Below are positions 1 through 9,872 of a stretch of DNA of 64,000 nt, one piece after another. The stretch covers positions 1-64,000 of the forward strand of contig CAJUQO010000008.1 in the NCBI GenBank assembly GCA_910588295.1, written 5' to 3'. Within the stretch, counting starts at the first letter, position 1. Each line of letters opens with the position of its first letter. The translations under genes and the position numbers were made by a program. The notes below the pieces were generated by a model. It was not told where the DNA came from, searched no databases, and worked only from the letters and a program-made list of their open reading frames with translations. The DNA comes from an uncultured Lachnospiraceae bacterium. GTDB taxonomy: Bacteria; Bacillota; Clostridia; Lachnospirales; Lachnospiraceae.

Positions 1-1056
1 ATTCCGATGCTGTCCCTGTATGGCTGCGAAAAGCAAAAAGAGTCTTCCGCCGAGCACAGCAGGAGTGAAACGCAAAGCATGTCTGCACAGCAGGATTCAT
101 CACAAAATCAAAGCGCGCCTGCAAAACAGAGTTCATCCGCCTTTTCCGAAACCGCGGAAGAAAATCCTCCGGTTTCTGCCTCGGTTTCAGAAAATGCGGA
201 GGATCCCCGGTTTTCTTTTGCCGATTTAAAAAACCTCCAGTTCTGTTTTTCCGGCGGCGCGGGCGGATGGGCTACGCTGATGACCGTTGATGAGAACGGA
301 AATTTTGCCGGGGAATATACCGATAGCGATATGGGCGATACGGGTGACGGGTATCCCCATGGCACCCTGTATCAATGCATTTTTGAGGGGCAATTCACCG
401 TACCCCAAAAGGTCAATGATTATACCTATACCATGCAGATCGAAAGGATAGATTGGGAAAAAGAAGCGGACAGCAAAGAAATAAAGGACGGCGTGTTATA
501 CAAATATACGACACCCAACGGTCTGGAAGACGCGGAAAATATTCTCCTGTATCTGCCTGGCGCCCCGCTGGAACAAATTCCCGGAGAATGCAAAAACTGG
601 ATTAATCCTGCCCTCTCCGGCACGCCGGGTACAGAGCTTCCCTTTTACGTACTGTACAACGAGAGTCGGCAATGCGGCTTTTCCAGCTACAGCATGACGG
701 AAAACTTTGAAGAAACCTTGTCCTATATTGAGGATACGGCAGCTTCCCTGGGAGATTCCATTGAAAACGACTCGCTCACTCAGGCGGAATATAACGAAAA
801 AACGCTGGAATTATACGGGCTGTGGGACTCCGCACTGAATACCCTGTGGGATACCTTAAAACAGACGCTGGACGCGGATACGATGGAGTCTCTCACTGCC
901 GAACAACGGGATTGGATCGCCCAAAAAGAGGCGGAAGTGGAAAAAGCCGGCGAAGAATATGAGGGAGGCTCTATGCAGCCGATGATCCGGAATAATACGG
1001 CGGCAGAAATGACGAGGGACAGAGTTTATGAATTAATGGAGCTTTATTTCCCATAA
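1..1056 (+). CDS. Lipoprotein with C-terminal LprI-like domain (5' end outside window)
   Basis: The reading frame is open to the window edge, and the first visible residues (IPMLSLYGC) look like the end of a lipoprotein signal peptide with the lipobox cysteine in YGC. The start is therefore missing and the visible protein would be lipid-anchored outside the membrane. A Ser/Gln-rich linker follows to about residue 65, then a beta-rich middle domain. The last ~100 residues are helical with the pattern of LprI (DUF1311) domains: a TQAEYN start, a W-D-x-A-L-N-x-L-W core and an AEQRDWIAQKEAEV segment. LprI was named for lysozyme inhibition in mycobacteria; the role here is unknown. It converges on the polysaccharide operon, with only 28 bases between the two stops. 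Confidence 0.7.
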   Translation: MPMLSLYGCEKQKESSAEHSRSETQSMSAQQDSSQNQSAPAKQSSSAFSETAEENPPVSASVSENAEDPRFSFADLKNLQFCFSGGAGGWATLMTVDENGNFAGEYTDSDMGDTGDGYPHGTLYQCIFEGQFTVPQKVNDYTYTMQIERIDWEKEADSKEIKDGVLYKYTTPNGLEDAENILLYLPGAPLEQIPGECKNWINPALSGTPGTELPFYVLYNESRQCGFSSYSMTENFEETLSYIEDTAASLGDSIENDSLTQAEYNEKTLELYGLWDSALNTLWDTLKQTLDADTMESLTAEQRDWIAQKEAEVEKAGEEYEGGSMQPMIRNNTAAEMTRDRVYELMELYFP

Positions 1057-1084
1057 AAACTTATTTGTGGTCTATGGTAAACCT

Positions 1085-2062
1085 TTATAAACCAACATTC
1101 CTCATGGTTTCGGAAGTTTCAGAATGCAGCTCCGCCATTTTTTTCCATACAACGGTTTTCTTTAACTCCATCTCAAAATCCTGCCTGTTTTTCTCCACAA
1201 TAGTCTGCAGAATCAGTCCGGCAAAAAAGGACTGAATAGCCGCGATCATCGTAAACCCACACACGATCAAGGTAGGATAGTTCGGTACAAGACCCGTTTC
1301 TATGTAAGTATTCATTACAGGGATGAAGAAAACCAAGGCCAATATCGCCAATATTAGCGCAACTACGCCAAAAAAATTCAGGGGCTTATATATACGATAT
1401 AACCGCATAATAGTACGGAGCACCTTAATGCCATCCGAATAAGTATTCAGCTTTGAGACACTTCCCTCCGGGCGGTTCTGATAATTTATAACCATGTTTT
1501 CAACATACATATTTTTGTCTATAGCATGAATACTCATCTCGGTTTCAATCTCGAACCCTTCTGACAGGACGGGATATGTTTTTACAAATTCATAGCTGAA
1601 TGCCCGATACCCCGTCATGATATCTTTCATGTCATTTTTAAACAGGACATTGATGCCTTTTCGTACCAGGAAATTTCCCATACTGTGAAAAGGCCGCTTG
1701 TTTTGGCTGACATAGGTGGAGGATAGCCGATCTCCTACCACCATGTCCGCTTTTTTCAGAATTACCTTATCCGTCATCTCTCTTGCCGCGCTTGCCGGAT
1801 AGGTATCATCTCCGTCCACCATCAGGTAACATTCGGCATCGATCTCCCGGAACATCCGCCGGATCACATTTCCTTTGCCCTGCTGATGTTCATATCGGAC
1901 AATGGCGTCGGAAGTTTTTGCGATTTCAGCAGTATGATCCGTAGAATTATTGTCATAGACATAGATGACTGCTTCCGGTAAAGCTTTCCGGAAATCATCT
2001 ATTACCTTTTTAATTGTTTTCTCCTCGTTATAACACGGAATTAAAACAGCTATTTTATCCAT
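1085..2062 (-). CDS. Family 2 glycosyltransferase with two C-terminal membrane helices
   Basis: A 325-residue GT-A glycosyltransferase of the dolichyl-phosphate-sugar synthase (DPM1/GtrB) type. The N-terminus carries IPCYNEE, then the nucleotide-binding DNNST region and the metal-binding DGDD motif. Two hydrophobic segments near residues 235-300 would anchor it in the membrane. Such enzymes usually load a sugar onto polyprenyl phosphate for a GT-C type transferase, and its upstream neighbour is a large GT-C-like membrane protein. The ATG at 2062 is chosen because AAGGA lies 7 bases upstream; a TTG at 2080 overlapping the upstream stop is less likely. It is the last gene of the long operon, and no convincing terminator hairpin follows it. 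Confidence 0.8.
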   Translation of the reverse strand: MDKIAVLIPCYNEEKTIKKVIDDFRKALPEAVIYVYDNNSTDHTAEIAKTSDAIVRYEHQQGKGNVIRRMFREIDAECYLMVDGDDTYPASAAREMTDKVILKKADMVVGDRLSSTYVSQNKRPFHSMGNFLVRKGINVLFKNDMKDIMTGYRAFSYEFVKTYPVLSEGFEIETEMSIHAIDKNMYVENMVINYQNRPEGSVSKLNTYSDGIKVLRTIMRLYRIYKPLNFFGVVALILAILALVFFIPVMNTYIETGLVPNYPTLIVCGFTMIAAIQSFFAGLILQTIVEKNRQDFEMELKKTVVWKKMAELHSETSETMRNVGL

Positions 2063-2076
2063 AATAATATCCTTTT

Positions 2077-5000
2077 TCAACTCTCATGCATCTGTTCATT
2101 CACTTCTTGTATTGCACCATCTTCCACCGCCTGCTTTTTCTTCACAAATATCAAAATACAAATGATGGGAATCATCAAATGGTAATAATATACATACCTA
2201 AATTGCGAGCTGACAGGCGATGCTATCATTAATGTAAACCAGCATCCCACTAACGGCATTGTCACAAGCGCTTTCCATGGTTTTTTTTGCATAAAACATA
2301 CTAATATGTAAAAGAATACAAACCAGACCATTAGCCCTATATTACTGATCGGAAGCCTGCTCACCGATTCCATCGTCATATACATATTTTGTTTCACATC
2401 AATTCCCAGACAGTTATATAAAAGATCCACACTATAAATGCCTAAGTCATTTTCATAGACACCGTCTGAGACTATCCATCCCATAAGCGTGGGGTCTATA
2501 TGCCAGAATCCCTGTGTTGAGAGTAGATAGGATTGCACATAGGATGGAAAATGGGAAGGAAACCATTTTAAATACAATTTTATAAATGCTGCTTTATTCT
2601 CCTCAAAAAAGGCCGTATTAAATTCCGGATTAAATTTTATATTATCTGCCGACAGGGGTGAGTAACTGTCCTCAATCACTTGAAGGGGAATTATTCTTTC
2701 TAAAAACTCCAGATCCTCTATTTCAAATCCACGGTCATGTATGGCTGTATAGCTGATTTGTTGAAGAGGAATGGCCACAGACTCAGCAAATCCGGATTGA
2801 TCAATTCCCAGCTTTTTATATCCCGGCCCCTGAATCAGTAATATAAACAATATTGTCCCGCCGCATAGGGCAAAAATCTTTTTTTGGGCTTTTTTGTATA
2901 ATATGAGAAGGATAAGCCAGCTCAGGATAATAACATATATCCCGTTGTTTCTGCCAAAAGAAACAAGGAAAAACAGCATACATAATCGTATAGTCCCTTT
3001 TTTCTCTATGAATTCTTTTTCGCCGTTTATAGTTACGTCACCTAAAAATAAACAGTACAGTACGATCCATCCAGAAAACAGCACATCTTTCCACATGGTT
3101 ATGGAATATAACGCTATGATAGGATTTAAACCGTAAAAAAGCAGCAATACTGTAGAAATGATTTTATTTTTGCTGATCCTTGTTCTGACCCAGTACACAG
3201 AATAGCTTAGTATTGCCGCCATAATTACTAATTGGGAAAAAGAAAACAATGCCACCCCGAAATTGCCGCCCCCTATCGACCAGCCAAGCCGTACGAAAAA
3301 GGCGACCAGCAATGTATATGCAATGGGAATATGATTATATAAAATTGATAAATCCTTTACCTGCAGCATAGAAGTAATGGAATCCGGTGATAATATCCCC
3401 GGATAAAAAGCCAGCAGATAGGGAAACCACATAAGTATCAACAACAAAAATGATCCCATCCACCATTTCTTTTGTGTATCAGCAACTTGTATTACAATTA
3501 AATGCCGGTTGATTTGTTTTATCAGAGCCACGCCAGTAAAAAACAGAAGCAGCCACAAAAATACCAGCCATATGGCATCTGTAAAAAAGAATTTACTGAT
3601 ATATGGAGCTTCCCGGTTAAGCTTTTCTCCTATTACGATTGTTCCGGAAAGGACGAATGTAAATACCGCAGCCGCCCGGTTCGATTTTGCTATCAAAGCC
3701 ACAGATTTTAACAGTGCAATGGCTGACTTCAGCCATACACTTACTGATTTTGACAGTAAAGCCATGGTTTCCGACAAATTTATTCTTTTGGCATGATTAC
3801 CGCTTTCTTCTTGGAACTCTGTCTTTTCACCGAATATAATCAATATTATAAGAGGGCAAATCGGAAAATTCAGATAAAAATATTTAAAAAGGCCGGAAGA
3901 CAACAGTAACATAGTGCCGAAGTTGTAAAACAAAAGCGGCAGAACGAACGCTATTTTTTTCCTGTCCTTTTCTTCTTTGATCCGGCACTTGCACAGGAGA
4001 GAAGAAATTACAATCAGATTGATTACTCCCACATACCAAAAAATATATTTTAGGATACTGGTTTTAGAAAAATCTGTATAACAGCCGAACGCATTTCCTC
4101 CATATAAATTCCGCAATTCCAACCCGTAAGTATTTTCTGACGTGACCGACGGAATATTCCAATCCAACTCGCCATTTATGGTATATACAAGATCCGTTAA
4201 ACTGAACAACGCTTTTAACGCCGCAACGGGCGCTTTAAATGAAGCTTTAGCTGCCATCCATAAGACTTTTCCGGCTCCGGCTTCTTCAATAGCGCTCTGA
4301 TTACAAATCCATTTTATGGAGTCAAAGTTACCGCAGACATAGGATTCCTCCCATTCCTCCTTTGACGCGACCGATAAAACAAATGTCTCTGTGGCATCGT
4401 CAAGCACTTCCGGCGCTTCTTTCACAATATTTCCCAGCACACTCATCGGCAATCCCAGCACCCGAGTGGAATAATTCCAGGATTCATATACTTCCAGACT
4501 GTGATTAAGCGGCCCTTTAACAATTCCTATACAAATCACAACAATGAAAAGTATTTGTAAACGTATTTTTTTATTAGTATGTATAAAAACAGCTATTAAA
4601 AAAGGAATCGTAAAGAAAAATCCATTATGCCTTACCAGCGTAGTTACCGCCAACGTAATTCCTAAAATGATGACTGATTTTTTTGAATGAATCCACGCCC
4701 CATCCGTAATATATATTTGTAAACCAAAAACCATAAGCAAAACAGCAAACATGGCAAAGGTAACATCCTTCCAGGGATGTATCAAAATATTACCTGTGAC
4801 CGGATTCAAAAGAATATATAATAACGTCAGGACTGCAGCGGGCCGATTACAGTACCTTAGAATACTATATGACATATAGGTAAGTACGCCGGAATATTCT
4901 ATAATCTGAAACAAAACAATAGATTCCGGTTTACCGGTCAGTTTCATAGGTAATGTGAAAGTTATCAACGTCTGCAAAATCGGTTTCCAATCATTATATC

Positions 5001-5400
5001 TTCCTGTTAATGCCTGTTCATATTGATATATCGCATCGGATGAAAATGCTCCCGGGTAATATGACGTGTACCAGAAAAATAGCACGCCAAATGAAATCGA
5101 AAAAAAAGCAACGATCCAGAATATCTTTCCTTGTCTGCCCATCTCCCTTTTTTGCATTTTAAAAGCCAGTATCCCAACTTTTTTTGTTATTATCATACAA
5201 ACAAAAACTAAGACTGCCAGTATGAAGGCAAAAGAAAGTAGTAAACCAGGCGTATTGCCCTCCCATACCAGAAATGTCTCAATAGAAATTATGAGAAACA
5301 CATAAAGAGCCAGAAATATCCCGCTGCTCCCTTTTAATTGTATTCTATGAGTTCTTTTAAAATAGGACTCTATTCTTTGGATATAATGGCCTGAATCCAT
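2077..5400 (-). CDS. Large membrane protein with two tandem DUF6020-like halves
   Basis: An 1107-residue polytopic membrane protein I recognise as likely DUF6020-like. It looks like a tandem duplication. The first half has YPGAFSSDAI near residue 116, then HPWKDV and RHNG. The second half has YPGILSPDSI near residue 664, then MWKDV and RNNG. An acidic residue after YPG, placed after the early membrane spans, resembles the loop motifs of GT-C glycosyltransferases, so a lipid-linked sugar transferase or polymerase role is an inference. AGGGAG lies upstream of the ATG. The gene is conspicuously AT-rich compared with the right half of the window (19 G+C in the 60 bases from 3001). It abuts the polyprenyl-sugar synthase-like gene downstream. 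Confidence 0.7.
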   Translation of the reverse strand: MDSGHYIQRIESYFKRTHRIQLKGSSGIFLALYVFLIISIETFLVWEGNTPGLLLSFAFILAVLVFVCMIITKKVGILAFKMQKREMGRQGKIFWIVAFFSISFGVLFFWYTSYYPGAFSSDAIYQYEQALTGRYNDWKPILQTLITFTLPMKLTGKPESIVLFQIIEYSGVLTYMSYSILRYCNRPAAVLTLLYILLNPVTGNILIHPWKDVTFAMFAVLLMVFGLQIYITDGAWIHSKKSVIILGITLAVTTLVRHNGFFFTIPFLIAVFIHTNKKIRLQILFIVVICIGIVKGPLNHSLEVYESWNYSTRVLGLPMSVLGNIVKEAPEVLDDATETFVLSVASKEEWEESYVCGNFDSIKWICNQSAIEEAGAGKVLWMAAKASFKAPVAALKALFSLTDLVYTINGELDWNIPSVTSENTYGLELRNLYGGNAFGCYTDFSKTSILKYIFWYVGVINLIVISSLLCKCRIKEEKDRKKIAFVLPLLFYNFGTMLLLSSGLFKYFYLNFPICPLIILIIFGEKTEFQEESGNHAKRINLSETMALLSKSVSVWLKSAIALLKSVALIAKSNRAAAVFTFVLSGTIVIGEKLNREAPYISKFFFTDAIWLVFLWLLLFFTGVALIKQINRHLIVIQVADTQKKWWMGSFLLLILMWFPYLLAFYPGILSPDSITSMLQVKDLSILYNHIPIAYTLLVAFFVRLGWSIGGGNFGVALFSFSQLVIMAAILSYSVYWVRTRISKNKIISTVLLLFYGLNPIIALYSITMWKDVLFSGWIVLYCLFLGDVTINGEKEFIEKKGTIRLCMLFFLVSFGRNNGIYVIILSWLILLILYKKAQKKIFALCGGTILFILLIQGPGYKKLGIDQSGFAESVAIPLQQISYTAIHDRGFEIEDLEFLERIIPLQVIEDSYSPLSADNIKFNPEFNTAFFEENKAAFIKLYLKWFPSHFPSYVQSYLLSTQGFWHIDPTLMGWIVSDGVYENDLGIYSVDLLYNCLGIDVKQNMYMTMESVSRLPISNIGLMVWFVFFYILVCFMQKKPWKALVTMPLVGCWFTLMIASPVSSQFRYVYYYHLMIPIICILIFVKKKQAVEDGAIQEVNEQMHES

Positions 5401-5427
5401 TTTTTACTCCCTCTGATCTGTAAACAC

Positions 5428-6480
5428 CTAGATTCGTCCTGTTACTTCTAAAATTTTATAGCTCGTCCGGCAGATAAGTTGCACAACCCGATAGTATTTC
5501 CGCCGGTAAAAAAATAAAAGAAGCTGTCTGGGCAGATTAGAAATTCTCTTATTATATTTTACCGCCCGCCGGTAGATTCCCACGCGACGCATTTCCCCGC
5601 ACTGTCTGCATTTTTCCTGATACGTTCTGGTACTTAGCGGATGAAAAATCCCACGTACCAGAATATCCGCCATGTTGGATAAAACGCTGCTGTAATACGC
5701 TGCTTTGACCTTAGGAAAAAGACCGCTGCCCTTCAAAATGTCCAGAAGTTTTTTCTGATATCGGATATCATTGTGTAAAAAATCCGGATTATATCCCCGC
5801 ATAGCAGAATCCATCCTCACTTCCACGTAATAAATCTGTTTCCGAATATATGTACAGGATCTGGCTTTCCCTATATACTCAAGATTAAAGAGCCGGTCTT
5901 CATATATGGCGAGATCTTCCGCAAAACGAAGGCTATACCGGTCTATAACAGATTTTTTATATGCTTTCGCACATGGAGAAGCCAGGCTTATATTACCGTC
6001 TTTATTCAACTGCCGCATATTTAACAGGCATTCAACTAAATATAGCCTGTCGCTTTCCCGGTCATATCCCTGCTCGTTTTTTACCGCCATGGCTGCCCTG
6101 CCGCCAGACGGCTTTCGTCCTTTTTTCAGCCGCACAAAATCAAAGAGCAAAAGCTCCTGTCCCTGATATTCTTCGCTTGCGACCGTTCCCAAAAAATCCG
6201 GAGAAATATAATCATCCGAATCCACAAACACGATCCATATTCCCTGACTCTCTGTGGCCCCCCTGTTTCGTGCCGCGGATACCCCTCTGTGTTCTTGCCT
6301 GAAATATTTTACACGACAATCCGCCTTACTATACTGTTTACATATAAAAAGGCTATGGTCAGTGGAACCGTCATCCACTAAAATAAGTTCCCAATCCTCA
6401 TAGGAAGAGCCTAAAACGGAATCAATGCACCGTTTCAAATACCCCGCCGTATTATAAACCGGTATAATCACAGATATCAT
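5428..6480 (-). CDS. Family 2 glycosyltransferase
   Basis: A 350-residue cytoplasmic GT2 enzyme. It begins MISVIIPVYN, followed by LVDDGSTD (nucleotide binding), RNRGATES and the catalytic metal motif DSDD. This is the arrangement of capsule and exopolysaccharide transferases that add a hexose or HexNAc to a lipid-linked glycan. The C-terminal third is very basic (runs of Arg, Lys and Tyr), consistent with peripheral membrane contact. The ATG at 6480 is chosen because GGGGGA lies 8 bases upstream; an in-frame ATG at 6495 has no visible ribosome binding site. It sits 27 bases upstream of the large membrane protein gene. Donor and acceptor sugars cannot be read from the sequence. Confidence 0.85.
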   Translation of the reverse strand: MISVIIPVYNTAGYLKRCIDSVLGSSYEDWELILVDDGSTDHSLFICKQYSKADCRVKYFRQEHRGVSAARNRGATESQGIWIVFVDSDDYISPDFLGTVASEEYQGQELLLFDFVRLKKGRKPSGGRAAMAVKNEQGYDRESDRLYLVECLLNMRQLNKDGNISLASPCAKAYKKSVIDRYSLRFAEDLAIYEDRLFNLEYIGKARSCTYIRKQIYYVEVRMDSAMRGYNPDFLHNDIRYQKKLLDILKGSGLFPKVKAAYYSSVLSNMADILVRGIFHPLSTRTYQEKCRQCGEMRRVGIYRRAVKYNKRISNLPRQLLLFFYRRKYYRVVQLICRTSYKILEVTGRI

Positions 6481-6523
6481 CACATTTTCCCCCATATAAT
6501 GTCTGCCTGGACCCAGAAAGCCA

Positions 6524-7540
6524 CTATAGTTTTCCCCTGCATCTATGGATACAGCCCTTGTACACCGGATAAACCTTCTTCATAATCCAGGTTCCTTCTA
6601 AGCACACCCATATAAAATCTTTTAGTATGGTAAGCAGGCCTATTCTTCCATATAGATGCAAACGATACATCTGGCAGCCAGAGCTGAATATCTGTCGTAC
6701 GCACCTGTATTTGACAGCAAAGGCATATCTGCGTCTGATTTTCCAGTATGCAAGCCTTTTTCTTGAGCTTTCATCATCCATATGGCAGAGATCCGCAATT
6801 TCGTCTATCATTTCCTCATACGCCTGATCCCGCTTTTTTTCTTCCTCAGGGGACAGATCTCTCCTGGAATGACTGCCCTCTCTGACACATACGCCGTAAA
6901 GCTTTTCCGGGATAGTCGGACACCTGTGAAAATACATAAATGGGAGCAACATCTGAAAATTTTGCCCCACATGATATTCCGGTATACGCCGTTCTGGATA
7001 AATTTTAAAAAAAGACTCCGTTCTCAGCATATAACATCCGCAGCATACATAAGTTCGATACTCCAAGAGATCCCAGAACAGTTCCTCCTTGTCAAAATCC
7101 CCTATGGTTTCATCTGCCCGCACCTCATCCCCTGTTTCCTGCTTAAAATAGTAAGGCAATGTCCGGACACATTGGTATTGGGGATTTTGCTGTAGAAAAC
7201 GAACTCTTTTTTCTACAGAATCCTGTTCCAGCCGATCATCGCCGTCCGGCCAGATCAGATATTCGCCCGTCACAAAGGGCATCCCCTGATTGATCGCCGC
7301 GGCGGCACATTTATGCTCTGCCCGGACGATGCGATACCCATAACCTCTGTCGGCAAATAGGGGACGATAACTTTCCGCCACCTGAACCGTCTGATCTGTT
7401 GAACCGTCGTCGACCAGAATCATCTCTATCTCCGAATAAGTCTGTCCCAGCACGGAATCCAGCATAGGCGACAGATAACTTTCTCCGTTATACACGGGCG
7501 TAACTATGGAAACCCTGCCTTTAACAATCATCTGAACCAT
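6524..7540 (-). CDS. Family 2 glycosyltransferase
   Basis: A 338-residue GT2 enzyme with VSIVTPVYNGESY at the N-terminus, LVDDGSTDQT and the acidic metal motif DGDD. The middle and C-terminal parts are Cys- and Tyr-rich and strongly basic at the end, as in teichoic-acid and capsule transferases of Firmicutes. The start overlaps the end of the DUF1919 gene by about 20 bases, so the two genes are probably translationally coupled; no strong ribosome binding site is visible before the ATG. The sugar specificity is unknown. It is one of three consecutive biosynthetic genes between the ABC exporter and the big membrane protein. Confidence 0.83.
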   Translation of the reverse strand: MVQMIVKGRVSIVTPVYNGESYLSPMLDSVLGQTYSEIEMILVDDGSTDQTVQVAESYRPLFADRGYGYRIVRAEHKCAAAAINQGMPFVTGEYLIWPDGDDRLEQDSVEKRVRFLQQNPQYQCVRTLPYYFKQETGDEVRADETIGDFDKEELFWDLLEYRTYVCCGCYMLRTESFFKIYPERRIPEYHVGQNFQMLLPFMYFHRCPTIPEKLYGVCVREGSHSRRDLSPEEEKKRDQAYEEMIDEIADLCHMDDESSRKRLAYWKIRRRYAFAVKYRCVRQIFSSGCQMYRLHLYGRIGLLTILKDFIWVCLEGTWIMKKVYPVYKGCIHRCRGKL

Positions 7541-8141
7541 TCAGGAATCTCACATAATCAAAATCATCCAGATACCGTCTTTTTAAAAACCGGTCTCTGA
7601 AATATATTATGACTCCCAACTCCTCTTCCTTTTCAAATCCTTTTATGTAATATGACGACGGAAATTCCGGATATTCAACATGGGTAAAAATCACCTTATT
7701 TTTATAAGGAAGCCTTTCAAAATCCCGGATCGTTTCAAGGGTACAGCCATCTTTGTCTGTTCCTATAATAAACAAATCATCCCAGTTTATCCTTTTCTTC
7801 CTCTCTTCCCATTTTTGTACTGCCTCTTCAAAGGTTTTATAATGTATAAAATTCACTTGAACCCCGCCAAGCAGACCAACCGGATATTTTTCTTTCGACT
7901 CGATCTGCGTGAATTCCTGTTCCATGTACCATCTCAGATTCTTAACCATTTTAACAAAATCATTCATCCCAATACTCAAATTAACTGTTGGAGAAGTATA
8001 CGGCAAATGTAAATCAGAATAGATAACGGTGCCGCTGCAATTGGATGATATGATCGAAAAATGGTCATTTTTCAAAGCCCTTCGTTTCCTTTCCCTGTAT
8101 AACTTCCATTCCAAATTCTTAATCTTGTCTGTTACATACAT
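7521..8141 (-). CDS. DUF1919 family exopolysaccharide biosynthesis protein
   Basis: A 206-residue soluble protein. The segment with SIISSNCSGTVIYSDL near the N-terminus, followed by LPYTSPTVNL and NYxxD-like patterns, fits the DUF1919 family, whose members are found almost only in capsule and exopolysaccharide loci. The biochemical role of the family is not established; a glycosyl- or phosphosugar-transfer role is often assumed. AAAGGAG lies upstream of the ATG. It lies 23 bases after the ABC exporter gene and overlaps the following GT2 gene, so it belongs to the same transcription unit. Confidence 0.75.
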   Translation of the reverse strand: MYVTDKIKNLEWKLYRERKRRALKNDHFSIISSNCSGTVIYSDLHLPYTSPTVNLSIGMNDFVKMVKNLRWYMEQEFTQIESKEKYPVGLLGGVQVNFIHYKTFEEAVQKWEERKKRINWDDLFIIGTDKDGCTLETIRDFERLPYKNKVIFTHVEYPEFPSSYYIKGFEKEEELGVIIYFRDRFLKRRYLDDFDYVRFLNGSDDC

Positions 8142-8164
8142 CCGCCTTTACTCCTTTGCCGTCC

Positions 8165-9868
8165 TCATCTTATTTTCATAATTTTCCGATTTTCAATCCT
8201 GTAGATCGAATCACATGCATCCGCCAGACTCATATGATGCGTTGCTATAAGCAATGTCTTATTCCCTTTTATCTTCCATATAGAGTCTATGACTGCTTTC
8301 TCTGTTTCCATATCCAGAGCCGCCGTGGCCTCATCCATGACCAGAAGCTCAAATTCCTTATATAAAGCCCGCGCCAGCGCGATCCTCTGACGTTGTCCGC
8401 CGGAAATAGCCGTTCCGTTTTCTCCGATTAAAGTATCTATCCCCTCCGGCATTCTGGCGATATCCTCCCATATCTGCGCATATTTCAGACATTCAACGAC
8501 TTTTTCATCGTCTACCTCATCTTCGTTGTCATAAAATGCAACATTGTTTCGGATCGTTTCTCCGTTCAAATATACAATCTGCGGAATATAGCTTATGACC
8601 GCCCCGAGATCTGCTTGACAAGGGCCCTCCGCATCGGTTTGGGTCATAATATCATAATCATCGTATAAAATACTTCCCGACTGAGGCTTCAACAGACCCA
8701 GAAGCAAATCCAAAAATGTTGTTTTTCCCGCGCCGGACGCTCCAATTATAGCAATAGATTTTCCCGCTGGAATATCTATAGAAGCATCCTGAAAGATTTC
8801 TGCCTGATCATTATATTGAAAGGAAAGATTTCTGACCTGAATCCCCTTTTTAATAGATATTTCCTTTTGCCTGATCTGGCTGGCTGTCTTTTCTGTTTCT
8901 TTTATTTCTTTATATCTCTCCATGTTTTCCTTCAAAGTCTCAAAAGATTTCTTTTTAAATTCTATATTATTCATTCCGGCCACAATAGAGTACGCCATCG
9001 GTATCACGCGTATGAAAAGGGTGATGTAAACAACCATCGTTACAAGGACCCGAATCAGCTCATCTTCCCGTGCCCACATCAAAAAGGCAAGTAAAATAAA
9101 CAAAAAACTCATCACCATGTTTTGCATAATCATGCTGATTATACTATTTCTGTAGTTGAATTCTTTTTGCATTTCCGCATATTCACTACTTGCTTTTTGA
9201 TATCGATCCAACACAGTTTCCGAACTATGGGAAAGTTTCATTTCCTTAAAAATACCGTAGGCTATCGAAACCTGCGCATTTGTCTTAATCATTTTTTTCC
9301 TGCATTTTTCGCCATAAACTTTTATCTGCGTTCGATACCCGAAAAAAATTCCCGCCATAAATATCACCAGTACCATACAACTAACTATACCGGCCCATCC
9401 TGACATATAAATCAAAGCAAGAAAACAGCCCGCCAAAGTAACGCCATTCGTCCACAAACGCATACCATCCATGACAATCTCAATACAATTCTGCGTATCG
9501 GAACGCACCATGGATAAAACCTGTACAACACTTTTTTGATTGTGATGCGCCAGATCTTCTTTTATAAATAATTCGCACATTTTTACAGACAACTCATGGG
9601 CGCCATCATATTCTAACCAATTGCGTATTTTACACTTATATAATTCAAAAAAACCCACAAGGATGGATACAATGCCCATGCTGAGAGCAAAGATTGTCAT
9701 TTCTGTTGTCGCCCGCTTTTCACGCACAATTGCGTTCATAATATAAATAATTGCAGAAAAACTGAAAATATCCATAACCGGGCTTATAAAACTAAAAACA
9801 ACCAGTTTCCTCCAGGTTCTTTTATCCTTCTCTTCAAAAATTCTGATCAAGTATCTGAACATTTCCAT
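8165..9868 (-). CDS. ABC transporter, fused permease and ATPase (MsbA-type exporter)
   Basis: A 567-residue half-transporter that would work as a homodimer in the membrane. About six hydrophobic segments occupy residues 20-300. The ATPase domain follows, with Walker A GASGAGKTT near residue 374, the signature ISGGQRQR near 491, Walker B LLVMDEAT near 508 and the H-loop ATHH near 541. Type IV exporters of this form move lipid-linked oligosaccharides, lipids or peptides outward. In this position, between glycosyltransferases and a pyruvyl transferase, flipping of a lipid-linked glycan is the most likely job and could supply a route separate from PelG. No peptidase domain is present, which argues against a peptide exporter. 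Confidence 0.85.
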   Translation of the reverse strand: MEMFRYLIRIFEEKDKRTWRKLVVFSFISPVMDIFSFSAIIYIMNAIVREKRATTEMTIFALSMGIVSILVGFFELYKCKIRNWLEYDGAHELSVKMCELFIKEDLAHHNQKSVVQVLSMVRSDTQNCIEIVMDGMRLWTNGVTLAGCFLALIYMSGWAGIVSCMVLVIFMAGIFFGYRTQIKVYGEKCRKKMIKTNAQVSIAYGIFKEMKLSHSSETVLDRYQKASSEYAEMQKEFNYRNSIISMIMQNMVMSFLFILLAFLMWAREDELIRVLVTMVVYITLFIRVIPMAYSIVAGMNNIEFKKKSFETLKENMERYKEIKETEKTASQIRQKEISIKKGIQVRNLSFQYNDQAEIFQDASIDIPAGKSIAIIGASGAGKTTFLDLLLGLLKPQSGSILYDDYDIMTQTDAEGPCQADLGAVISYIPQIVYLNGETIRNNVAFYDNEDEVDDEKVVECLKYAQIWEDIARMPEGIDTLIGENGTAISGGQRQRIALARALYKEFELLVMDEATAALDMETEKAVIDSIWKIKGNKTLLIATHHMSLADACDSIYRIENRKIMKIR

Positions 9869-9872
9869 TACA

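Noticed and set aside
1057..1084. Terminator between the lipoprotein gene and the polysaccharide operon
   Set aside because: Only a 5-bp CCATA/TATGG pairing with a large loop was found; too weak to call.
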